A DNA stretch of 64,000 nt from GCA-002722245 sp038154685. Its GTDB lineage: Bacteria; Bacteroidota; Bacteroidia; Flavobacteriales_C; GCA-002722245. The notes below the pieces were generated by a model. The model saw only the letters and a program-made list of their open reading frames with translations, made no database searches and was not told the origin of the DNA. The position numbers and the translations under genes are program-made. The stretch is taken from the NCBI GenBank assembly GCA_038154685.1, contig JAYPYW010000003.1, forward strand, positions 41,128 through 105,127. The letters run 5' to 3'. Shown piece after piece: positions 24,865 through 31,878 of this stretch (the first letter of the stretch is position 1; every line of letters starts with the position of its first letter).

Positions 24865-27267
24865 ATGCCAATGTTTTCACGACTCACTCTTAGATCGAAG
24901 CTATTATTATTGGTCCTTTTACCATTCTTGGTATTAGGTTATTTCACGTTTGATAAAATTTCCCAACAAAAAGAAAAGATTGATGACATGGAGGTTGTAA
25001 GGACCAAAATGAATCAATTGGAAAAGATTTCGGAGTTAACACATGAACTGCAAAAAGAACGAGACTTTGCTATAAAATTCATGGCTTATCCGTTAATGTC
25101 GGCTGAAAATGATTTAAGAAAGCAATTACTAGTTACTGATTCAGTTGAGGCGCATTACCGAGCGTATTTAATAGAGCAAAAGCAAGATACTTCTGATTTT
25201 GAAGTGTTGAATAATTTTCAAAAAATAAGAGAATCGGTTACCGGTTATTCTTTTGGACCAGATCAGGTGGAGAATGAATACCATCAGATAATTGATCACT
25301 ACTTAGAATTGGTAGCCTCCTTTGGTTCCGAAATTAATACACCATTAACCAAGGAGGAAATGAAAGCTTATTTAGCTTTAGCGCAAGCAAAGGAAAGCTT
25401 GGGGAATATCCGAAACATGATTAATAAAGCCCTTGTTTTTGGAATGTTTCAGCAATTGGAATACGGAATGTTTAGTGGCGCTAAAGGAACTTTTGAATAC
25501 AATTTAAAAACCTTTATGAGACATTCTCCAGAGGATTTCAGAATGCGCTTCCAAATGGATTTACAAGGTGGATCTATGATGAACACATTAGACATCATTA
25601 ACTTTTGCTTTGAAAATAAAACCAATGATTTAACAGAGTTTACAGCATCGGATTGGTGGTTTAGCGCTACTGGAACAATTAATCATTTCCATGAGTTAGA
25701 ATTGTTTGTGTTGAGTAACATCAAGGAGAGTTTAACAATCCAAGAAAATGAATTACAAACTGGGATAGACTCTTTATACATGATGCTTTCATCTGTATTA
25801 TTTGGAGTTCTAGTATTGGTGTCTTTAATCGCTAAAAGTATAACCTCTCAACTAAAGAAAATAGAATTTGCTTCAAACCAGTTAAATCTTGGGAAAACAG
25901 ACGTTAATGTTGAAATTAAAACCAAGGATGAGATTGGTAAGTTAGCCAAAACATTTAACGAAATGGCAGCCAATGCCAATACAATGGCCGAAATGGCCAG
26001 AAGCATTGGAGCAGGTGATTACGAAACTCAAATTGAAAAACGCAGTGAGGATGATGTATTAAGTGATGCCTTAATTAATATGAAGGATAACTTAAAGGCG
26101 AAAACATCTGAGCTGGAAAAGAACATTCATGAGTTAAAAGAAGCTTATCAATACAAGAGTGATTTCTTGGCTAATATGAGCCACGAATTAAGAACACCTC
26201 TGAATAGTATGCTGATTTTATCTTCATTATTGCTCGAGAATAAAGAACAGAATCTAACAAAAGAACAACTAGATTTTATCAATGTAATTAATACATCAGG
26301 AAGTAATTTACTGGATTTAATTAATGATATTCTCGATCTTTCCAAAATTGAAGCTGGTAAGTTAGAGGTGGATTTACAGCAGATTGATTTATTTAAGGTG
26401 TTAACTCAAGTTCACGATTTATTTAAACCAGTTGCCAACGAGAATGATTTGTCGTTTGGTGTAGTGCAATCAGGACCAGTTCCGCAATTTATTGTTTCCG
26501 ATGATTTAAGATTGGGACAGATTCTGAAAAACTTGATCAGTAATTCCATGAAGTTTACTCCATCAGGAGGATCAGTTAACCTAACTGTTAATTATGAAAA
26601 CGAAGAACTTCAACTAGCTGTAACCGATACTGGTATTGGAATCCCAAAAGATAAACAGGAAACCATTTTTGGAGCTTTCAATCAAGCTGATGGAAGTACA
26701 AGTCGTAATTATGGAGGTACTGGATTAGGATTGAGCATAACTGCCAGTATTGTATACTTGTTCGGAGGTTCAATTAGTTTAGAATCAGAAGAAAATAAAG
26801 GATCAAAATTTACAGTTTCGATTCCTTTAAAAGATCAAGAAATAAAAGAATTAAAGTCTTTACCAGAATTTAAAACCTTTCAAAAAATAGCTGAGACCAC
26901 CTCTGAAAAAGTAGTGGAAGAAGTTCCTGTATCGAAAGAGTCTAAAAGTCCAGAGAAATTCACTGCAGATGAAGTGAGCGGAAAAATATTGTTAGTTGAT
27001 GGAGATATCAGTAATGTATTTGCGCTTTCTGGTATTTTTCCCAACCTTGAAATAGATGAGGCCGGAAGTAAGGAAGAATTATCTGAAAAAGAGTTGTCCA
27101 ACTATAAGATCATTATCATCAATAAAACTACTATTGGTGAAGATATGGCCCAGGGTATTCATTCCGATTTAGTAAGTCAAAATATTACAACATTGTTAGT
27201 TGGTGAAAATGAGCAAGTTAGTTCTATCGAGGACTTTGGAGCTTTACAGCAATATTTTAATCGCTAG
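24865..27267 (+). CDS. Sensor histidine kinase with NIT-like sensor and degenerate C-terminal receiver
   Basis: A membrane-bound kinase of 800 residues. Order: a transmembrane helix (residues 10-30), a helical periplasmic region resembling nitrate/nitrite-sensing NIT domains (ELTHELQKERDFAIKFMA near residue 60), a second transmembrane helix (about 300-320), HAMP, coiled coil, HisKA with SHELRTPLNS (phospho-His440), and HATPase (N-box LKNLISNSMKFTP, G1 VTDTGIGIP, G2 GGTGLGLSI). The last 95 residues look like a receiver (GKILLVDGDISN) but the phosphoacceptor position reads IIIINKTT, with Asn instead of Asp, and the conserved Lys is missing. It starts 37 bases after the ABC-F stop and heads the phosphorelay cluster. 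Confidence 0.9.
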   Translation: MPMFSRLTLRSKLLLLVLLPFLVLGYFTFDKISQQKEKIDDMEVVRTKMNQLEKISELTHELQKERDFAIKFMAYPLMSAENDLRKQLLVTDSVEAHYRAYLIEQKQDTSDFEVLNNFQKIRESVTGYSFGPDQVENEYHQIIDHYLELVASFGSEINTPLTKEEMKAYLALAQAKESLGNIRNMINKALVFGMFQQLEYGMFSGAKGTFEYNLKTFMRHSPEDFRMRFQMDLQGGSMMNTLDIINFCFENKTNDLTEFTASDWWFSATGTINHFHELELFVLSNIKESLTIQENELQTGIDSLYMMLSSVLFGVLVLVSLIAKSITSQLKKIEFASNQLNLGKTDVNVEIKTKDEIGKLAKTFNEMAANANTMAEMARSIGAGDYETQIEKRSEDDVLSDALINMKDNLKAKTSELEKNIHELKEAYQYKSDFLANMSHELRTPLNSMLILSSLLLENKEQNLTKEQLDFINVINTSGSNLLDLINDILDLSKIEAGKLEVDLQQIDLFKVLTQVHDLFKPVANENDLSFGVVQSGPVPQFIVSDDLRLGQILKNLISNSMKFTPSGGSVNLTVNYENEELQLAVTDTGIGIPKDKQETIFGAFNQADGSTSRNYGGTGLGLSITASIVYLFGGSISLESEENKGSKFTVSIPLKDQEIKELKSLPEFKTFQKIAETTSEKVVEEVPVSKESKSPEKFTADEVSGKILLVDGDISNVFALSGIFPNLEIDEAGSKEELSEKELSNYKIIIINKTTIGEDMAQGIHSDLVSQNITTLLVGENEQVSSIEDFGALQQYFNR

Positions 27268-27376
27268 TCGATTATTTCTCCTTATAAATAATCCAAATTT
27301 AACTGTTCATATCTATTTGATCTATTTCTGGAAACTATTTTAATTTTTAATAGTATTACAACCCTAAACTAAGCCT

Positions 27377-29374
27377 TTGTTTAAGCTAGAAGATAATCGA
27401 GAGAAAAAAGTAAACGTTTTGTTGGTGGACGACAAGGTGGAGAACCTTTTTGCGCTCGAGAAGATGTTGGCTGAAGACGACAGGGTTTTTCACAAAGCTA
27501 CTTCTGGTAAAATAGGATTGAAATTAGCGTTGAATAATGATATCGCTTTAGTGTTATTAGATGTTCAAATGCCTGAAATGGATGGGTTTGAAGTCGCACG
27601 ATTGTTAAAGTCGAACCCTAAAACCAAAAACATACCAATCATTTTCGTTACTGCGATCAGTAAAGAAGTTAAGTATGTACTTGAAGGATATGACTCAGGA
27701 GGTATTGATTATTTATTCAAGCCACTTGATATTGATATTACAAGAGCTAAGGTTAATACATTTATAACGCTTTACAAGCAACAAAACGAGTTACGATCTA
27801 AGAATGAAGAGTTGGAGAACTTAACCAGTTTAGTAGATAACTCTTTAAATGTCACTTGTGTTTTTAATAAGGAAGATCTTTTAATTACTGAGGTAAATCA
27901 TACCTACAAAACATTGTTAGGGTATGAATTAATAGACCTTATTGGTACGTCATTTTTAGAATATTTAGATTCTGAAAATAAAGAGCAAACAGAGCGAATT
28001 ATAAAAGATGAAATAGCCAAAAAGAAGGATGTTGTTGTTTTTGAAAGTAAGGTCCTTTGTTTAGATGGTACAACAAAGTGGATGCTTTGGAAGATCGTTG
28101 TTAAAGGAGATAACTGTTTTGCAAACGGATCTGATATTACAATTAGAAAACAGACAGAGCAAAAACTGAGTGAGAATTTATCCTACTTAGTAAAAGTTAA
28201 TAAAGAATTAGCCGAAGCTAAAAGAGTAGCAGAGGAATCAGTTCAGATAAAAGAGGAGTTCATGGCAAATATGAGTCATGAAATCCGAACGCCGATGAAT
28301 GCAATAATTGGTTTTACAAACCTGTTATTAAAATCGGAAATCAATGAGGAACAGCTTAAATATTTGAAATCAATAAAAGTCTCTGGAGATAACTTATTGG
28401 TTATTATCAATGATATTCTAGATTTCTCAAAGATTGAGGCCGGAAAAATGAACATCAATGAAGTAGAGTATGATTTCCAAAAAGGGCTTCAAGATGTAAT
28501 CGATTTAGAAAAGAATATCGCTAAGGACCAAGGTTTGTATTTAGAATTGGAAATAGCTGATGATGTTCCGAAAGCTGTGATAGGTGATTCGGTAAGAATA
28601 AACCAAATAATGTTAAACCTTATTAGTAATTCGCTGAAGTTTACACACGAAGGAGGCGTTAAAATAAAGGTTGAAAACATAGGTAAGGAAGGAGAGAAGG
28701 AGTTAGTGTCTATAATTTGTGAAGATTCAGGAATTGGAATTTCTGAAGATAAATTGGCAACCATCTTCGAAAGTTTCACTCAAGCTAAAGGAGATACAAC
28801 AAGAAAGTATGGAGGAACCGGTTTAGGTTTAACCATTGTGAAGAAGCTTGTTGTTTTGATGGGAGGTGAGATTGAAGTCAAATCTCAGGAGGGGAAAGGA
28901 TCCCAGTTTATTGTTAAACTTCCACTTAAGGCAGTTGAAGGTGAAATAGAGGAAGAGGATCCAATTACACTTGATGCAGAGAAGGTTGATTTAACTGGAG
29001 CTAATATTTTACTGGCGGAGGATAATCAAATGAACCAAATCTTAGCCAAACGAGTGGTAATGAGTTTTGGTGCAAATCCTACAGTTGCCGAAAACGGAAA
29101 GGTAGCCGTGGACTTAATGAGAGAAAACGATTATGATATTATTTTAATGGATATCATGATGCCGGAGATGGATGGTTTAGAAGCCACTCAGGTTATTAGA
29201 AATGAATTTGATTCGCCCAAAAAGGATATTCCAATTTTAGCCATGACGGCTTTTGTGTTTACCAAAGGTGATGATCAAAAATATTTAGATGCTGGAATGA
29301 ATGATTTCATTTTGAAGCCATTTAATCCAGATAACTTAAAAGTAAAAATTGCAAACCTTATAAATAAAAAATAA
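27377..29374 (+). CDS. Hybrid histidine kinase, REC-PAS-HisKA-HATPase-REC
   Basis: A soluble 665-residue hybrid kinase. An N-terminal receiver (VNVLLVDDKVENL, phosphoacceptor Asp62 in LVLLDVQMPEMDG, and the Lys of LFKPLD) is followed by a PAS domain (residues 145-260), HisKA (His301 in NMSHEIRTPMNA), HATPase (MLNLISNSLKFTHEGG, EDSGIGIS, GGTGLGL) and a C-terminal receiver (ILLAEDNQMN, Asp592 in ILMDIMMPEMDG, Lys in FILKPF). There is no transmembrane segment. The start is TTG at 27377, as no ATG fits before the receiver fold. It ends in TAATG coupling to the HPt gene, so phosphate is expected to pass Asp592 to the HPt His. Confidence 0.92.
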   Translation: MFKLEDNREKKVNVLLVDDKVENLFALEKMLAEDDRVFHKATSGKIGLKLALNNDIALVLLDVQMPEMDGFEVARLLKSNPKTKNIPIIFVTAISKEVKYVLEGYDSGGIDYLFKPLDIDITRAKVNTFITLYKQQNELRSKNEELENLTSLVDNSLNVTCVFNKEDLLITEVNHTYKTLLGYELIDLIGTSFLEYLDSENKEQTERIIKDEIAKKKDVVVFESKVLCLDGTTKWMLWKIVVKGDNCFANGSDITIRKQTEQKLSENLSYLVKVNKELAEAKRVAEESVQIKEEFMANMSHEIRTPMNAIIGFTNLLLKSEINEEQLKYLKSIKVSGDNLLVIINDILDFSKIEAGKMNINEVEYDFQKGLQDVIDLEKNIAKDQGLYLELEIADDVPKAVIGDSVRINQIMLNLISNSLKFTHEGGVKIKVENIGKEGEKELVSIICEDSGIGISEDKLATIFESFTQAKGDTTRKYGGTGLGLTIVKKLVVLMGGEIEVKSQEGKGSQFIVKLPLKAVEGEIEEEDPITLDAEKVDLTGANILLAEDNQMNQILAKRVVMSFGANPTVAENGKVAVDLMRENDYDIILMDIMMPEMDGLEATQVIRNEFDSPKKDIPILAMTAFVFTKGDDQKYLDAGMNDFILKPFNPDNLKVKIANLINKK

Positions 29375-29736
29375 TGGGGGATTATAGTTACATAGATATG
29401 TCCTACTTAGAAGAGCTTGCTCTTGGAAGTAACGAGTTTAAAATTGAAATGCTCGAGTCGTTTTTAAAATCTACACCGGAATCAATTGCTAGTATGAAAG
29501 GAGCAATGGAAATTGGAGATTGGAAAGTAGTAGGAGGTCATGCACACAAAATGAAAACAAGTTTTTCCTTTGTGGGTATGGAAAATATGGTTCAACTTAG
29601 CAAGAAAATTCAGGATTTAGGTTTGGCGGAAGAAAATATCGCTGAGATTCCTGAAATGATTTCAGAGTTAGAAAGTACTTACTTGAAGGCTGAGGAAGAA
29701 TTAAAAGAAGAACTAAACAAGTTGCAAAACGCATAA
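29374..29736 (+). CDS. Histidine phosphotransfer (HPt) protein
   Basis: A 120-residue free-standing HPt domain. The four-helix bundle signature is WKVVGGHAHKMKTSFSFVGM; by position in the motif, His58 is the phosphate carrier, with His56 next to it. HPt proteins have no catalytic activity and shuttle phosphate between receivers. The start shares bases with the stop of the hybrid kinase (TAATG), which supports a direct functional link. A receiver protein with a membrane anchor follows 11 bases downstream and is the natural next acceptor. Confidence 0.92.
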   Translation: MGDYSYIDMSYLEELALGSNEFKIEMLESFLKSTPESIASMKGAMEIGDWKVVGGHAHKMKTSFSFVGMENMVQLSKKIQDLGLAEENIAEIPEMISELESTYLKAEEELKEELNKLQNA

Positions 29737-29747
29737 ATAACCAAGAT

Positions 29748-30419
29748 ATGGCATCGAAAAGAACATTAGTATACTTAGTTGATGATGATGATATGTATTT
29801 AAAAACGGCAGTGCATACATTGTCGCAAAACAGATCATTTGATATCAAAAGTTTTACATCTGGTGAAAAGGCTTTAGCCTCTGCTAAAAAAGCGAAAAGA
29901 AAACCAAACGTAATTGTATTAGATTACTTTTTAAATACCGAAGAGTCTAGTGCCATTAGTGGATTGGAAATTCTAAAGCAAGTAAAGCAAGAGAAACTAG
30001 ATTGCGAGGTTATCATGCTATCCGGACAGGAAAATATCGATGTTGCGGTGAATTCTGTAAAGTATGGAGCATATGATTATGTTGTTAAGAATAAAAGTGC
30101 TTTCATTAGAGTTCAAAATGACATTAAGAGAATAGCTAAACAGCAAATTAAAGATGCAGAAGCAAGCAAACTGAGAAAATTTGTGATGATTCTTTCGGTA
30201 ATGATTGGAGTTGCAGTTTTTGTTGCAGTTTCTTTTGTAATCGATCCAACTTTCTATGGTACATGGCCGGAGAATGCGCCAGATTTTGAACAGAATGCAA
30301 AAGATAAAGCACAAACTATCCAGGTAGATGATACTGCACCTGCTGCTACAGATTCAACATCTGCAGAGCATGATGAAGCTGAAGAGATCATTCATATTCA
30401 AAATGCTGTTGGAAGGTAG
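29748..30419 (+). CDS. Membrane-anchored receiver protein without an output domain
   Basis: The 223 residues form a complete CheY-like receiver: acidic triad VDDDD at residues 11-15, phosphoacceptor Asp59 in NVIVLDYFLN, Ser92 in IMLSGQ and Lys114 in YVVKNK. Instead of a DNA-binding or enzymatic output it continues through a basic helix (KRIAKQQIKDAEASKLRK), then one transmembrane helix at about 145-165, and ends in a roughly 58-residue Asp/Glu/Ala/Thr-rich tail expected in the periplasm. It follows the HPt gene by 11 bases and ends the operon before a terminator. Signal output, if any, must be by protein interaction at the membrane. The orientation is predicted from charge, not proven. Confidence 0.85.
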   Translation: MASKRTLVYLVDDDDMYLKTAVHTLSQNRSFDIKSFTSGEKALASAKKAKRKPNVIVLDYFLNTEESSAISGLEILKQVKQEKLDCEVIMLSGQENIDVAVNSVKYGAYDYVVKNKSAFIRVQNDIKRIAKQQIKDAEASKLRKFVMILSVMIGVAVFVAVSFVIDPTFYGTWPENAPDFEQNAKDKAQTIQVDDTAPAATDSTSAEHDEAEEIIHIQNAVGR

Positions 30420-30427
30420 GCTTCTAT

Positions 30428-30539
30428 AAAAGACGAAAGACAAAATACAAAAGACAGAAGGGAGCAATTTGCTCCCTTTTTTATGTGTAATGCCTGAAAA
30501 TCAATTCTTTCGTCTCTTGCCTTTTGTCTTTCAACTTTT
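30428..30539. repeat. Inverted low-complexity (AAAGACA-type) intergenic repeat
   Basis: The left arm (30428-30459) has spaced GAAAGACAAAA, CAAAAGAC and GACAGAAG units. The right arm (30505-30539) is their imperfect reverse complement (CTTTCGTCTC, CTTTTGTCTTTC). The terminator of the phosphorelay operon lies between the arms, and the right arm contains the rpsF -33 element. Confidence 0.55.
30458..30482 (+). terminator. Terminator after the phosphorelay operon
   Basis: A 7-bp stem GGGAGCA / TGCTCCC (30460-30466 with 30470-30476) with an ATT loop, extended by A-T pairs, then a T run. Confidence 0.85.
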
Positions 30540-30552
30540 AATCGTATCTTTG
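30523..30552 (+). promoter_or_regulatory. Promoter of rpsF-rpsR-rplI
   Basis: TTTG (30523-30526), an 18-base spacer after TTG, then TATCTTTG (30545-30552): the best match to the Bacteroidota promoter in the window. A leader of about 45 bases follows, including a small CCGA/TCGG hairpin. Confidence 0.8.
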
Positions 30553-30602
30553 CCGTCCGATTTTTCGGGAGTTTAATATTTATAAACCAAATTGTTTAAC
30601 AA

Positions 30603-30941
30603 ATGAATCAGTACGAAACTATTTTTGTAATGACTCCGGTTCTTTCTGACGAGCAGTTAAAAGAAACGGTGAACGATTACAAAACCTTTTTAAAAGAAAA
30701 AGGTGCCAAGATAGTGAATGAAGACAATTGGGGGCTTAAGAAATTAGCTTATCCAATTAAGAAGAAATCAACAGGTTTCTATCACTTATTCGAATTCCAA
30801 GCTCCAGGTAATGCAATTGGAGAATTAGAAGTTATCTACAACAGAGACGAGAGATTATTACGTTTCTTAACTGTAAAGTTAGATAAGCACGCTATCGAAT
30901 TTAACAAGAAAGGAAAAAACGCTAAAACATCTAAAGCTTAA
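30603..30941 (+). CDS. rpsF: 30S ribosomal protein S6
   Basis: S6 binds with S18 to the central domain of 16S rRNA. The 112 residues show the family N-terminus (MNQYETIFVMTPVLSDEQ), the WGLKKLAYPIKKKSTGFYHLFEF core and RDERLLRFLTVKL, with a basic C-terminal tail. It is the first gene of the conserved order rpsF-rpsR-rplI and is transcribed from a strong promoter with a short leader. The leader may carry the S6:S18 autoregulatory structure known from other bacteria, but I could not verify that motif by eye. Confidence 0.97.
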   Translation: MNQYETIFVMTPVLSDEQLKETVNDYKTFLKEKGAKIVNEDNWGLKKLAYPIKKKSTGFYHLFEFQAPGNAIGELEVIYNRDERLLRFLTVKLDKHAIEFNKKGKNAKTSKA

Positions 30942-30946
30942 TAATC

Positions 30947-31207
30947 ATGGCAGACGACGTAAGATATTTAACACCTCCTTCGATTGAGGTTAAGAAATCA
31001 AAATACTGTAGATTCAAAAAGCAAAAAATCAAGCACATCGATTATAAGAACCCTGATTTCTTATTAAGATTCTTGAATGAGCAAGGTAAAATTTTACCAA
31101 GAAGAATCACTGGAACATCTTTAAAGTTCCAAAGAAAAGTATCGACAGCTGTAAAGAGAGCTCGTCAATTAGGTTTATTACCGTATGTAGCGGATAACTT
31201 AAAATAA
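30947..31207 (+). CDS. rpsR: 30S ribosomal protein S18
   Basis: The 86-residue product has the S18 core KYCRFKKQKIKHIDYKNPDFLLRFL and LPRRITGTSLKFQRKV, followed by KRARQLGLLPYV. The N-terminal extension (MADDVRYLTPPSIEVKKS) is typical of Bacteroidota. S18 pairs with S6 on the 30S platform. Spacing is five bases after rpsF and 11 before rplI, and all three genes share one transcript. A single Cys is present in the core. In several Bacteroidota the S18/bS21 region interacts with the anti-Shine-Dalgarno; nothing in this sequence addresses that. Confidence 0.97.
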   Translation: MADDVRYLTPPSIEVKKSKYCRFKKQKIKHIDYKNPDFLLRFLNEQGKILPRRITGTSLKFQRKVSTAVKRARQLGLLPYVADNLK

Positions 31208-31218
31208 AATTTAGAACG

Positions 31219-31665
31219 ATGGAAGTAATTTTAAAACAAGATGCACAACCATTAGGGTTTAAAGATGAAATCGTTACTGTAAAAAACGGTTACGGAAGAA
31301 ACTACTTAATCCCTCAAGGAATTGCAGTTTTAGCGACTGAGTCGGCTAAAAAAATGCACGAAGAAACAATCAAGCAAAGAGCTAAGAAAGATGCTAAATT
31401 AAAAGCTGATGCTGAAGCTACTGCTGCTAAGATTGCTGATTTAACTTTAAAGGTTTCTGCTAAGGCAGGTGAATCTGGAAAGATCTTCGGATCTGTTAAC
31501 AATATTCAAGTTGCTGAAGCTTTAGGTTTAGCAGGTGTTCAAGTTGACAGAAAAGCAATCAAAGTTATTGGAGGTAACCCTTCAGAGCTTGGTTCTTACG
31601 AAGCTGAAATCAAATTACACAGAGAAGTTTCTGCAACTTTCGGATTCGAAGTTGTTGCTGGATAA
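31219..31665 (+). CDS. rplI: 50S ribosomal protein L9
   Basis: L9 (148 residues) binds 23S rRNA near the L1 stalk and helps keep reading frame. The N-terminal RNA-binding domain (MEVILKQDAQPLGFKDEIV, then VKNGYGRNYLIPQGIAVLAT) is followed by the long central helix (KRQAK-rich, residues 45-75) and the C-terminal domain with SGKIFGSVNNIQVAEAL. Length and domains are normal. It closes the S6-S18-L9 operon and is followed by a strong hairpin terminator. Confidence 0.97.
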   Translation: MEVILKQDAQPLGFKDEIVTVKNGYGRNYLIPQGIAVLATESAKKMHEETIKQRAKKDAKLKADAEATAAKIADLTLKVSAKAGESGKIFGSVNNIQVAEALGLAGVQVDRKAIKVIGGNPSELGSYEAEIKLHREVSATFGFEVVAG

Positions 31666-31684
31666 TTTCCTCTTACAATAATTG

Positions 31685-31715
31685 AAAAGGGCTCCAATTT
31701 GGAGCCCTTTTTTTA
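31685..31715 (+). terminator. Terminator after rplI
   Basis: Stem GGGCTCCA / TGGAGCCC (31689-31696 and 31700-31707), flanked by AAAA/TTTT pairs, with a T run of eight. Confidence 0.92.
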
Positions 31716-31724
31716 TGCTTTTAA

Positions 31725-31752
31725 TTCTGACTTCTGACTTCTGACTCCTGAC
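31725..31752. repeat. Tandem heptad repeat TTCTGAC x4
   Basis: Four consecutive 7-base units: three TTCTGAC and one TCCTGAC, just downstream of the rplI terminator. Its reverse complement (AGTCAGA) also appears beside gldO. Confidence 0.7.
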
Positions 31753-31808
31753 TTCTCAAGTAGATTCATTCAAAATAAGCATCAAACATCGATTTCCTCT
31801 ATATTCCT

Positions 31809-31840
31809 TTGATACTAAAGGGGAGGATTTCTTATATTTG
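31809..31840 (+). promoter_or_regulatory. Promoter of acnB
   Basis: TTG (31809-31811), a 21-base spacer, then TATATTTG (31833-31840). The 12 bases TTATATTTGGCG (31832-31843) are identical to the icd promoter core at 61785-61796. Confidence 0.65.
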
Positions 31841-31878
31841 GCGGACTTTGAATAAATATTCACTTAAACCCATATAAA

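Noticed and set aside
31725..31752. TTCTGAC heptads as a CRISPR array
   Set aside because: The units are 7 bases long with no spacers, and no cas genes are nearby.
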